A stretch of 64,000 nucleotides of DNA from the NCBI GenBank assembly GCA_038316355.1, contig JBBQAO010000007.1:1-64000 (forward strand), read 5' to 3'. Made by a program: the position numbers and the translations under genes. Positions 50,763 to 59,161 of this stretch are shown piece by piece. Under the pieces are notes generated by a model, which worked only from the letters and a program-made list of their open reading frames with translations, had not been told where the DNA came from and made no database searches. Within the stretch, counting starts at the first letter, position 1, and each line of letters starts with the position of its first letter. This DNA comes from Ga0077527 sp038316355. GTDB lineage: Bacteria > Pseudomonadota > Gammaproteobacteria > Burkholderiales > SG8-41.

Positions 50763-51767
50763 ATGAAAGCAGTAGTACTGCGGGAACACGGCGGCCTGGA
50801 CAAACTGGAATACGTAGGCGATTTTCCGGATCCTGTCGTCGTCGAAGGCCATGTGGTGATCAGCGTCGGCGCAACCTCTTTCAACTACCACGACGTGTTC
50901 ACGGTGCGCGGCATGCCCGGCATCAAGGTGCCGTTCCCGATGATCATCGGCCTCGACATCGCCGGTGAAATCCTCGAAGTCGGCGCCGGCGTTTCCGGCT
51001 GGAAACCCGGCGACCGCGTGCTGGTCAATCCGCTGAACAAGAAAAAAGGCCTGATGGGCGAAATGATGCATGGCGGCCTCGCGGAAAAGTGCCTGGTCGC
51101 GGCCGATCAGTTGATCAAAATGCCGGATGACGTCAGTTACGAGCAGGCGGCATCGCTGCCGGTGGCCTACGGCACCGCGCACCGCATGATCATCACCCAC
51201 AACACCATCAAAAAAGGCGACAGGGTGCTGGTGCTCGGTGCCAGCGGCGGTGTTGGTACCGGCTGCGTATTGCTGGCCAAGATGCTCGGCGCCGAAGTCA
51301 TCGCCTGCGCGTCGAGTGCCGACAAGATTCAGCGCTTGAAAGAGCTCGGCGCCGATCATGTGATCAACTACAAGGAAACCGACTTCTCCAAATGGGCTGT
51401 GGAAAAATTCGGCAAGCCGCAGCGCCGGAATTATGAAGGCGGCGTCGATGTGGTGATCAACTTCACCGGCGGCGACACCTGGGCGCCGTCGCTGAAATGC
51501 GTCAAGCGCGGCGGCAAAATTCTCGTCTGCGGCGCCACCGCGGGTTATGACCCGAAGGAAGACCTGCGTTATGTGTGGAGCTTCGAGCTGCAGATCATCG
51601 GCTCCAACAGTTTCTACGACGAAAACCTGAAAGCGCTGATGGACCTGATCCAGCAGGGCAAGATGAAACCGGTGATCGACGAGGTGCTGCCGCTGGAGCA
51701 GGCCGCCAAAGGGCTGAAGCTGATCGAAGACCGCGAAGTGTTCGGCAAAGTCATCATCAAACCTTGA
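50763..51767 (+). CDS. MDR-family zinc-less alcohol dehydrogenase/enoyl reductase
   Basis: The 334-residue protein has FNYHDVFTVRGMPGIKVPFP, GLDIAGEILEVG, and the NADPH loop LGASGGVGTGCVLLAKM near residues 158-174. No zinc-ligand cysteines are seen. It mirrors the MDR next to the first cupin. GGAGAACGGC precedes the ATG. It probably reduces a quinone or unsaturated acyl compound. Confidence 0.88.
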   Translation: MKAVVLREHGGLDKLEYVGDFPDPVVVEGHVVISVGATSFNYHDVFTVRGMPGIKVPFPMIIGLDIAGEILEVGAGVSGWKPGDRVLVNPLNKKKGLMGEMMHGGLAEKCLVAADQLIKMPDDVSYEQAASLPVAYGTAHRMIITHNTIKKGDRVLVLGASGGVGTGCVLLAKMLGAEVIACASSADKIQRLKELGADHVINYKETDFSKWAVEKFGKPQRRNYEGGVDVVINFTGGDTWAPSLKCVKRGGKILVCGATAGYDPKEDLRYVWSFELQIIGSNSFYDENLKALMDLIQQGKMKPVIDEVLPLEQAAKGLKLIEDREVFGKVIIKP

Positions 51768-51779
51768 AAACAACACCTT

Positions 51780-51869
51780 GAGCCACAGAGGACACAGAGG
51801 ACACAGAGTAAAACCCGGGGCATGCCGGGTTCTGCTTTTCTCTGTGAACTCCGTGATCTCTGTGGCTAA
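51780..51869. repeat. Dispersed repeat, AGCCACAGAGGACACAG family, copy 2
   Basis: The left end AGCCACAGAGGACACAGAGG and the right end TCTGTGATCTCTGTGGCT-like sequence are inverse to each other. The core is a CCCGG-GGCAT-CCGGG hairpin. It is a compact version of the copy at 22101-22306. Confidence 0.8.
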
Positions 51870-51898
51870 CTGCTTTTGAATCTGATTTTAGCCCCCTG

Positions 51899-53413
51899 AT
51901 GACTATCCCCTCTCCTGAACCACGCGGCTACCCGGGCAACCTCGGGCTGGCGTTCGCCGCGCATGCGCAGGCGGAACGCCCGGCCATCGTCGACCTGCGC
52001 GATGCGCAACGACCGCGCGCCGTCAGTTACCGCGAGCTCGACAAGGCCTGCGATGCGGTGGCGCGCGGGCTGCTGCGTGCCGGGCTGCGCGCCGGCGACC
52101 GCATCGGCATCCTGTCACTGAACCGCGTCGAGTTCGTGATGACGCTGCTCGGCGCGATGCGCGCCGGCGTGGTACCGGTGCCGGTCAACATCAAACTCTC
52201 CGCTGACAGCATTGCCTTCATCCTCGGTGATGCCGGCGCCCGGTTGGTTTTTGTCGAACCGGCGCTGCGCCACCTGTGCCCGTCCGGCATGCGCGCCATT
52301 GTTTACGACGACTCAGACGCAAACGCTTTCGACAGCTTCGTCGACCCCGGTCCGTTCACGGCGTTCGAGCCGGCCGCCGACTCTGTCGCGATCCAGCCCT
52401 ATACCTCGGGTTCGACCGGCCGCCCCAAAGGGGTGCTGCTGACGCATTACGGTCAGAACTGGAGCCGGCGCATCCTTGCTCACACCCGGGGCACCACGGA
52501 ACATGATGCGATCCTCGTCGCTGCGCCGCTGTACCACAAGAACGCATTGAATGCGATCAAGCAGGGGCTGACCGCGGGCGCCATGCTGCCGCTGCTGCCG
52601 CAGTTCAACGTCGAACGTTACATCGCTGCAATCGGTCATTTCCGCTGTACCGTGATCTCCGGTGTACCAACCATGATGTCGATGGTGCTGGCGCGCAAGG
52701 AACTGCTGGCCAACATCGACACTGGCTCGGTGCGCACCATCATGATGGGTTCTGCGCCCTCCTCGCCGCAGTTGTTGCGCGAACTGAACGTGTATTTCCC
52801 CAAGGCCGAGCCGCTGGTGGTCTACGGCGTCACTGAAGGCGGCCCGGTGCCGCTGGGCCCGCATCCCGAAGGCCGGCCACGCCCCGAAGGTTCGATCGGC
52901 GTCCCCTATCCCGGCACGGAAGCACGACTGATCAACGGCGCCACCGCCGACGAAGGCGAACTGATCGTCAAAAATCCCGGCATCCTCGCGGCGTACCATA
53001 ATCTGCCGGAGGAAACGGCAAAACGCATCCGCGACGGCTGGTACCACACGGGAGATGTCTGCCGGCGCGATGCCGACGGTTTTTATTTTTTCGTCGGCCG
53101 CACCGACGACATGTTTGTCTGCGGCGGCGAAAACATATTCCCGATCGAAGTCGAGCGCCTGCTCGAACGCCATCCCGCCGTGCACCAGGCCTACGTGATG
53201 CCCTTCGATCACGAACTGAAGGGCAAGGTGCCCTACGCCTTCATCGTGTTGCGCGCCGGCACCAGTGCCGGCGAGGAAGAATTGAAACAGTTTGCACTCG
53301 CCAACGGCCCGGCCTACCAGCATCCACGCCAGGTATTTTTCCTCGACCAGTTGCCGCTGGCCGGCACCAACAAGGTCGACCAGCAGCGCCTGCGCGCCCT
53401 GGCCGCAGCCTGA
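51899..53413 (+). CDS. Acyl-CoA synthetase (AMP-forming ligase)
   Basis: The 504-residue ANL-superfamily enzyme has the P-loop YTSGSTGRPKG at 168-178, VYGVTEGGPVP, the DGWYHTGDVCRRDADGFY block and the hinge FFVGRTDDMFVCGGENIFP. The C-terminal catalytic lysine is in GTNKVDQQRLR. It converts a carboxylic acid to its acyl-CoA via acyl-AMP. The acid is not readable from the sequence. It belongs to the GntR-headed series, followed by a thioesterase. Confidence 0.92.
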   Translation: MTIPSPEPRGYPGNLGLAFAAHAQAERPAIVDLRDAQRPRAVSYRELDKACDAVARGLLRAGLRAGDRIGILSLNRVEFVMTLLGAMRAGVVPVPVNIKLSADSIAFILGDAGARLVFVEPALRHLCPSGMRAIVYDDSDANAFDSFVDPGPFTAFEPAADSVAIQPYTSGSTGRPKGVLLTHYGQNWSRRILAHTRGTTEHDAILVAAPLYHKNALNAIKQGLTAGAMLPLLPQFNVERYIAAIGHFRCTVISGVPTMMSMVLARKELLANIDTGSVRTIMMGSAPSSPQLLRELNVYFPKAEPLVVYGVTEGGPVPLGPHPEGRPRPEGSIGVPYPGTEARLINGATADEGELIVKNPGILAAYHNLPEETAKRIRDGWYHTGDVCRRDADGFYFFVGRTDDMFVCGGENIFPIEVERLLERHPAVHQAYVMPFDHELKGKVPYAFIVLRAGTSAGEEELKQFALANGPAYQHPRQVFFLDQLPLAGTNKVDQQRLRALAAA

Positions 53414-53449
53414 TCAGATCCCAAACACCAATCCACCGGAGTACAAGTA

Positions 53450-53869
53450 ATGCCTGAAGAAAAAGTCACCATAGAAAAACTCCAGCAACTGATCTCGCGC
53501 GGACCGTTCAACCAATGGCTCAATTTCACTGTGACCAAATCCGACGACAGCGGCATTGAACTCAAGGCCGGCTGGCGCGAAGAGTGGGTGGTCAACCCGG
53601 AGCGTCGTTACACCCACGGCGGCATCCTCGCCGCCATTGTCGACGTCGCCGCCGATTACGCCATCGCCGCGCAGCTCGGCAAACCGGTACCGACCATCGA
53701 CATCCGCGTCGATTATCACAAGGCCGCGATGCCCGGCGACCTGACGGCCAAGGCCAAGGTGGTGCGCATGGGCAGCCAGTATTCAACCGCGGAAGCCTTT
53801 GTGTATGACAAGGACGGCGCGCTGGTCGCCAGCGGCCGCGGCACCTACTTCACTGCACCGCCCAAATAA
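53450..53869 (+). CDS. PaaI-like hotdog thioesterase
   Basis: The 139-residue hotdog protein has NPERRYTHGGILAAIVDVAADYA around residues 44-66, the typical PaaI helix motif HGG-x-D. It should hydrolyse an acyl-CoA, releasing stalled CoA. The gene begins 36 bases after the ligase, with GGAG before the ATG. Specificity is unknown. Confidence 0.87.
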   Translation: MPEEKVTIEKLQQLISRGPFNQWLNFTVTKSDDSGIELKAGWREEWVVNPERRYTHGGILAAIVDVAADYAIAAQLGKPVPTIDIRVDYHKAAMPGDLTAKAKVVRMGSQYSTAEAFVYDKDGALVASGRGTYFTAPPK

Positions 53870-53871
53870 AG

Positions 53872-53986
53872 GTAATTAGGTGACGAGGTGATTAAGTGAT
53901 TAAGTAAAAACCCGGGATAAGCACGACAATCACCTAATCACTTAATTACCTAATCACTTAATTACCAATTACTAATTACCAATCAC
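53872..53986. repeat. Dispersed repeat, GGTGATTAAGTGATTAAG family
   Basis: Left end units GGTGATTAAGTGATTAAGT are mirrored at the right by AATCACCTAATCACTTAAT and further ATTACCAATTACTAATTACC units. A short CCCGGGATAAGC core separates them. It is AT-rich and lies between the thioesterase and the ABC permease. Confidence 0.7.
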
Positions 53987-53997
53987 CGCTCCTGAAA

Positions 53998-54810
53998 ATG
54001 CCCGCCGTCCTCGAAAGCCAGATCCACGCTCGCACCCCCGCACGTGGGTGGCGCTGGTCGCTGGTTCTGCAGCGCCTGGGGCTGGTCGCGGTCATCGTCC
54101 TGGTGTGGTGGTTGCTGGCCCTTCGTGTGCCGCATTACGTGCTGCCCAGCCCGGCGCGGGTCTGGGGTGCACTGACGCTGATCTCCGCCAACGGCAATCT
54201 GTGGCAGGACCTCGGCATCACACTGGGCCGAGTCGGCAGCGGTTTCGTATTGGCAACCTTGGTCGGGCTGCCGCTGGGCATCATCTTCGGCGCCAACAAA
54301 CGCCTCGGTGAATTCTTTGAACCGATCATCCCGGTGATGAACACCGTGTCATCGGCGATCTGGGCCACCTTCGCCATCATCTGGTTCGGCGTATCCAATG
54401 CGACCACGGTGTTCGTGGTGTTCATGACCGCGATGCCGCTGATCATTACCAACGTCTGGCAGGGCACGCGCACCGTCAACGCCGACTTCATCGAACTCGC
54501 CCATGTGCTGCGCATGCCGGCGCGTCGGGTGATGACCAAAATCTACCTGCCGACCATCCTCCCCTACTTTTTTTCCGGCGCGCGGCTGGCCTTCGGTTTC
54601 GGCTGGCGGGTGTCGCTGGTTGCCGAGACACTGGGTTCGTCGAGCGGTGTAGGATACCGGCTGCGCCAGGCCGCCGACCTGATCCAGACCGATCAGGTGT
54701 TCGCCTGGACACTGACCCTGGTGGTGATGATGGCCATCCTCGAAATGGGCATCCTGCGCCCGCTGGAAAATTACCTGTTCCGCTGGAAAAAAGAGGCTGA
54801 AGGCTCATGA
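53998..54810 (+). CDS. ABC transporter permease (SsuC/TauC type)
   Basis: The 270-residue membrane protein has six likely helices and the EAA-like loop ELAHVLRMPARRVMTKIYLP near residues 160-180, followed by LPYFFSGARLAFGFGWRV. It is the channel of an import system for sulfonates, taurine, nitrate or related anions. ATP-binding and receptor genes are more than 2 kb downstream, separated by UbiX and UbiD genes. The start ATG follows the repeat directly. The stop overlaps ubiX-like ATG by four bases. Confidence 0.92.
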   Translation: MPAVLESQIHARTPARGWRWSLVLQRLGLVAVIVLVWWLLALRVPHYVLPSPARVWGALTLISANGNLWQDLGITLGRVGSGFVLATLVGLPLGIIFGANKRLGEFFEPIIPVMNTVSSAIWATFAIIWFGVSNATTVFVVFMTAMPLIITNVWQGTRTVNADFIELAHVLRMPARRVMTKIYLPTILPYFFSGARLAFGFGWRVSLVAETLGSSSGVGYRLRQAADLIQTDQVFAWTLTLVVMMAILEMGILRPLENYLFRWKKEAEGS

Positions 54811-55445
54811 GCAAAAAAACCGCTGGCCCGTCCAAGCAGCGCCTGATCGTCGCCATGACCGGCGCTTCGGGTTCCATCTACGGCATCCGCATCCTTGAGC
54901 GCCTGCGCAGCCTAGGCGGCTGGGAGTCGCATCTGGTCGTATCCGAAGCCGGCGTGCTCAACGCCTGGCAGGAATACGGCATGGACCGCAAGGCGCTGCA
55001 CAAACTCGCCGACGTCACCCACAACGTGCGCGACATCGGAGCCACCATAGCCAGTGGCTCTTTCATCACCGCCGGCATGGTCGTTGCGCCCTGTTCGATG
55101 AAAACACTGGCCGGTGTAGCCCATGCCCTGTCCGACAACCTGATTACCCGTGCTGCCGATGTGATCCTGAAAGAACGTCGCCGCCTGGTGCTGCTGACCC
55201 GTGAAGCACCCCTGAATCTCGCCCACATCCGCAACATGGAAGCCGTGACGCTGATGGGCGGCGTGATTTTCCCGCCGGTGCCCGCTTTTTACAGCGGCGG
55301 AAAAACCATCGACGACCTGGTCAACCACACCGTCGGCCGCGTGCTCGACCTGTTTGATGTCGAACACGAAACCATCAAACGCTGGGACGGCATCACCGGC
55401 CCTGACGAATCCGCACAACAGACTCCAACAAGGAAACGTACGTGA
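54807..55445 (+). CDS. UbiX-like flavin prenyltransferase
   Basis: The 212-residue flavoprotein has the UbiX pattern MTGASGSIYGIRILERL at 17-33, VVSEAG, TIASGSFITAGMVVAPCSM and KERRRLVLLTREAPLN. It makes prenylated FMN for the neighbouring UbiD-type decarboxylase. It overlaps both neighbours by four bases (ATGA with the permease, GTGA with the UbiD gene), so all three are translated together. Confidence 0.93.
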   Translation: MSKKTAGPSKQRLIVAMTGASGSIYGIRILERLRSLGGWESHLVVSEAGVLNAWQEYGMDRKALHKLADVTHNVRDIGATIASGSFITAGMVVAPCSMKTLAGVAHALSDNLITRAADVILKERRRLVLLTREAPLNLAHIRNMEAVTLMGGVIFPPVPAFYSGGKTIDDLVNHTVGRVLDLFDVEHETIKRWDGITGPDESAQQTPTRKRT

Positions 55446-57076
55446 ACAAACCGGTGAACAAACCGCCTTACGCCGACGAAAATTTCCGCGGCTTTCTCGA
55501 TCGCCTGCGCAACGAAAATGAACTGGTCGACATCAAACAGCCGGTGGACAGCCGGCATATCGCGACGCTGGTCGACCAGGCCGACAAGGCGCTGCTGTTC
55601 CACAACGTCATCGGTTACAAGATGCCGGTGGTCTCCGGCATCATCCGCTCGCAAAAACGCGCGATCATGTCCATGGGCTGCAATACCTATCCGGAAATCG
55701 AATTCCGCCTGCAGAACGGCATCGAACATCCGATCGCCCCCAAATACGTCGAAAAAACACCGCTCAAGGAAGTGATCCAGCTGGGCCGCGACGTCGACCT
55801 GTTCAGCCTGCCGATTCCCATGTTCTCGGTGTACGACGGCGGCCCGATGATCACTGCCGGCATCACCATCGCCAAAGATCCGGAGTTCGGGCTCAATTCC
55901 GGCATCTACCGTTTCATGGTCAAGGAAAAAAACCTGACCGGCATCGATATCGTGACGCCGAACAACATGCGTCTGTTTGCGCAGCGCGCCTTCGAGGCCG
56001 GCAAACCGCTGCCGATTTCGATTTCCATCGGCAATCACCCCTTTGAAAACCTCGGCTCCGGTTTCCGCGCGCCGCTGGGCACCGACGAGATGGGTATCGC
56101 CGGCGGTATCCGCGGATCGGCCATCGAGCTCGCGCAATGCGAAACCATCGACCTGCCCTGCATCGCCGATTCCGAAATCGTGCTCGAAGGCGAAATCCTG
56201 CCAACCGGCTGGACCCGGCCCGAAGGCCGCTTCGGCGAATTCACCCGGCTGATGGGCGGTCTGCACTGGAACCCCGTGGTGCGCATCAATGCCATCACCA
56301 TGCGCCGCGATGCGATTTATTACGCTCTGCACATGCCCTGGGAAAACACCTGGCTGATGGCGCCGACGCGTTACACGCAGATCCGCCGCGCGCTGAAGAC
56401 TGCGGGCATCCAGATCGGAGACATCAATGTCACGCTGGGCGGTTGCGGCATGTGGCACGCCATCATCTCCATCAAAAAACAGGCCGGCGAAGGCAAAAAC
56501 GCGCTGCTCGCTGCACTGTCGGTGATGGATCTGAAACACGTAGTGGTAGTCGACGACGACATCGACGTGTTCAACGCGATGGACGTCGAATGGGCCATCG
56601 CCACCCGCGTGCAGGGCGACAAGGATGTGATGATCATCCCCGGCAGCCGTGCCAAGCCGCTGGACCCCAGCCTGCCGGTAATGCCGCATGGTGTGGTGCC
56701 GACAGGCGCCAAGGTCGGCATCGACGCCACAATTTCCGAGGGTATTCCGAAAGAACGTTTTGAGCGCATTTCCTACGCCTACACCGACCGCGCTAAAATC
56801 GCCGACTACTACACCGGCAAAGCCGATGCAGCGCCTAAAGTTGAATCCGGTGACAAAGCCGTGGCCGAGCTCTCCGCCAAAATTGTCGCTGTCATCGACA
56901 AAGTGCCGAAGTATTACTCCGAGCTCGCCGAACAGTTCGCCGACTACGATTTCCAGACCGTGGCACGCGCACTGGGCATGCTGCACGAGGACGGCAAGCT
57001 GTGGCAGGACCCGCGCGGCCGCATGTGCCTGCGCGATTCGCAGTTCGCCGCCAAAGTGCCGGTCAAGGGCGGTTGA
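55442..57076 (+). CDS. UbiD-family prenylated-FMN decarboxylase
   Basis: The 544-residue enzyme has the UbiD fold. The N-terminal region includes FRGFLDRLRNENELVDIKQP. SGIYRFMVKEKNLTGIDIV and ISIGNHPFENLGSG follow in the middle. EGEILPTGWTRPEGRFGEFT includes the conserved Arg and Glu of the active site. It should decarboxylate or carboxylate an aromatic or alpha,beta-unsaturated acid. The GTG start overlaps the ubiX stop. The upstream ligase and downstream ABC genes suggest the acid is imported. Confidence 0.92.
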   Translation: MNKPVNKPPYADENFRGFLDRLRNENELVDIKQPVDSRHIATLVDQADKALLFHNVIGYKMPVVSGIIRSQKRAIMSMGCNTYPEIEFRLQNGIEHPIAPKYVEKTPLKEVIQLGRDVDLFSLPIPMFSVYDGGPMITAGITIAKDPEFGLNSGIYRFMVKEKNLTGIDIVTPNNMRLFAQRAFEAGKPLPISISIGNHPFENLGSGFRAPLGTDEMGIAGGIRGSAIELAQCETIDLPCIADSEIVLEGEILPTGWTRPEGRFGEFTRLMGGLHWNPVVRINAITMRRDAIYYALHMPWENTWLMAPTRYTQIRRALKTAGIQIGDINVTLGGCGMWHAIISIKKQAGEGKNALLAALSVMDLKHVVVVDDDIDVFNAMDVEWAIATRVQGDKDVMIIPGSRAKPLDPSLPVMPHGVVPTGAKVGIDATISEGIPKERFERISYAYTDRAKIADYYTGKADAAPKVESGDKAVAELSAKIVAVIDKVPKYYSELAEQFADYDFQTVARALGMLHEDGKLWQDPRGRMCLRDSQFAAKVPVKGG

Positions 57077-57080
57077 ATAA

Positions 57081-57332
57081 AAAGACCGGGGCCTGCGGGG
57101 CCTGTTAACCGCCGATAAACGCCGATGCACGCCGATGCACGCCGATGAATTTTTTTTAATACCCCCCCCTTGAGGGGTGCGCAGATCACCCCGGATCAAC
57201 GAAACGCTGAAGGTACTCAAAAAATTTATCAATTCTCATGGCTGATATTGATTTGATGCGTCATTTTTTCGATTTTTTTTATTTTATCGGCGTTCATCCG
57301 CGTTTATCGGCGGCTAACGTTTTTGTGGACTC
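57081..57332. repeat. Dispersed repeat, ACCGCCGATNAA family, copy C
   Basis: The left end is TTAACCGCCGATAAACGCC with repeats of CGATGCACGC. The middle has CCTTGAGGGGTGCGCAGATC-like sequence as in copy A. The right end is GTTCATCCGCGTTTATCGGC and GGCTAACG. It lies in the same orientation as copy A. Its left edge contains GGGGCCTGTTAACC, the 14-mer of the dtd hairpin. Confidence 0.75.
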
Positions 57333-57335
57333 TTG

Positions 57336-58130
57336 ATGAACATAGCCACTGCCACCGCTTCTACGCCAGCAGCCGCCGCTGATACCGGCGCGATTGCGGT
57401 GCGCGGCGTCAGCAAGTGGTTCAACACTGCAGAAGGCACTCCGCTGCAGGTGCTCGATGACATCAACCTGACCATCGCCGCGCACTCCATTGTCGCGATC
57501 CTCGGTGCCTCCGGCTGCGGCAAATCAACATTGCTCAACATCATCTCCGGCATCATCACGCCGGAGCGCGGCGAAATCCGCATCAACGGCATCACCGCCA
57601 GTCGCTTCAACGATTGGCGCAGTGTCAGCTACATGTTCCAGGAAGACCGCTTGCTGCCGTGGCGGACCACGATCAAAAACGTCGAGTTCGCGCTGGAAAC
57701 CGGCAGCATGCCGCGCACCGAGCGCGAATCCCGTGCCCGTGATGCACTGAAACTGGTCGGGCTGGAATCCTTCGTCGACGCCTTCCCCTACCAGCTCTCC
57801 GGCGGCATGCGCAGCCGTGTCGCGCTTGCCCGCAGTCTTGTGCAGGAACCCTGCATCCTGCTGATGGATGAACCGTTCTCGCGGCTCGATGCACTGACCC
57901 GCGCGCAGATGCATGACGAGCTGCTGCAGATCCAGACAGTGAAAAAAATGACCATTGTCTTCGTCACTCACGATGTCGAGGAAGCCGTTGTACTCGCCGA
58001 CCGCGTGGTGGTAATGGCGCCACGCCCCGGCCGCATCCGCGATACTGTCGAGATCGCGCTGCCGCGCCCGCGCGATGCCACCGAGCCCGCCACCGCCCGC
58101 CTGGCAAACGGTCTTAAATCATTGATTTAA
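57336..58130 (+). CDS. ABC transporter ATP-binding protein (SsuB/TauB type)
   Basis: The 264-residue ATPase has Walker A GASGCGKS at 57-64, Q-loop FQEDRLLPWRT near 101-111, signature LSGGM at 154-158, and Walker B ILLMDEP at 174-180 followed by the D-loop. It drives uptake with the permease at 53998 and receptor at 58153. An upstream TTG adds one residue. Its end runs into the AT-rich motif at 58117-58140. Confidence 0.93.
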   Translation: MNIATATASTPAAAADTGAIAVRGVSKWFNTAEGTPLQVLDDINLTIAAHSIVAILGASGCGKSTLLNIISGIITPERGEIRINGITASRFNDWRSVSYMFQEDRLLPWRTTIKNVEFALETGSMPRTERESRARDALKLVGLESFVDAFPYQLSGGMRSRVALARSLVQEPCILLMDEPFSRLDALTRAQMHDELLQIQTVKKMTIVFVTHDVEEAVVLADRVVVMAPRPGRIRDTVEIALPRPRDATEPATARLANGLKSLI

Positions 58131-58140
58131 TTAATATTTT
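58117..58140 (+). repeat. AT-rich stop-codon motif, copy 5 (variant)
   Basis: AAATCATTGATTTAATTAAT spans the ATPase stop codon. Its reverse complement (ATTAATTAAATCAATGATTT) resembles the other copies. It also separates the gene from the AAGGAG of the next one. Confidence 0.45.
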
Positions 58141-58152
58141 AAGGAGATTGCG

Positions 58153-59136
58153 ATGAACGTTTTACGTCTATTGATGAGTCTGATGGTTGCGGCACTGCTA
58201 GCTGCCGGTACTGCGCAGGCGCAGAAAATAAAAGTCGGTTACTGGACCAGCGGCTTCAGCCTTGGTTACGGCGCGGTGATGGAACAGATGAAATTCGCCG
58301 AGAAGGAAGGCCTCGACGTCGAATGGGTCAAATTCGCTGAAGTTAACGGACCGACGCGTGCCATCGTGCCGCAAACCATCGACCTCGCCTTCGGCGCGCC
58401 CTCCACCGCTTCGATGAGCATCGCCGCCGACGGCGTCCCGGTGAAAATCGTGCTCGCCTCGCAGATCGCCGAAGCGCAGATCGTAGTGCCGGCGGGCTCG
58501 CCGATCAAAAGTGTTGCCGACCTCAAAGGCAAAAAAATCGGCATGTCACCGCCCGGCAGCGCCACCCATGCCATCGCCAGCGCCGTGCTGCAGGGCGTCT
58601 ACGGCATGAAACCCGCGGACTACAGCGTGGTGCCCGGAAACGAAGGCCGGCTCGCGCAGTTTCTGCTGCAGAAGGAAGTCGACGCCGCGGTGATTCGCTC
58701 GGTGACGATTGCGCAGATGACTGATGACGTCAAACTGGTCAGGCTTGCCAGCGTGGTCGAAGACTGGAAAAAACTCACCAAGGGCACGGCCGCCCCCATC
58801 CTCGCCGTGACCATCGTACACAGCGATTATGTCGGCAAAAATCCGGAAGCCGTCGCAAAATTCATCGCCGCGATGCGCAAGACGCTGGAATACGGCTCGA
58901 AAAACAAGGACCGCGTCGCCGAGATTCTGCAGAAGGCCGCCAACATGAAGCCCGAAGCTGCCAAGGCCTATGCCGCGCAGTGGGATGGCGCCTACATGGC
59001 CAGCCTTGAAGCGGCCGACGTGGCTTCGCTGAAAAACATGCAGGAGATCGCCAAGGCCGCCGGCGCCGTCAAAAGTGATGCCCCCGAGTCCGCCTTCCTG
59101 ACCGCACCTTACCAGCGTTCGAAATCGATTAAATAA
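58153..59136 (+). CDS. ABC transporter substrate-binding protein (NMT1/SsuA-like)
   Basis: The 327-residue periplasmic protein has a signal peptide (MNVLRLLMSLMVAALLAAG, cleavage after AQAQ). The bilobed receptor pattern is seen in KVGYWTSGFSLGYGAVMEQMK, VPQTIDLAFGAPSTASMSIA, DLKGKKIGMSPPGSATHAIA and AVIRSVTIAQMTDD. It captures the imported anion. AAGGAG lies seven bases before the ATG. Confidence 0.92.
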   Translation: MNVLRLLMSLMVAALLAAGTAQAQKIKVGYWTSGFSLGYGAVMEQMKFAEKEGLDVEWVKFAEVNGPTRAIVPQTIDLAFGAPSTASMSIAADGVPVKIVLASQIAEAQIVVPAGSPIKSVADLKGKKIGMSPPGSATHAIASAVLQGVYGMKPADYSVVPGNEGRLAQFLLQKEVDAAVIRSVTIAQMTDDVKLVRLASVVEDWKKLTKGTAAPILAVTIVHSDYVGKNPEAVAKFIAAMRKTLEYGSKNKDRVAEILQKAANMKPEAAKAYAAQWDGAYMASLEAADVASLKNMQEIAKAAGAVKSDAPESAFLTAPYQRSKSIK

Positions 59137-59161
59137 GCAGAACCAATAATCAGGTATCCGG

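Noticed and set aside
55289..57232. 647-codon minus-strand open frame
   Set aside because: It is antisense to the UbiX/UbiD genes and has no recognisable domain.
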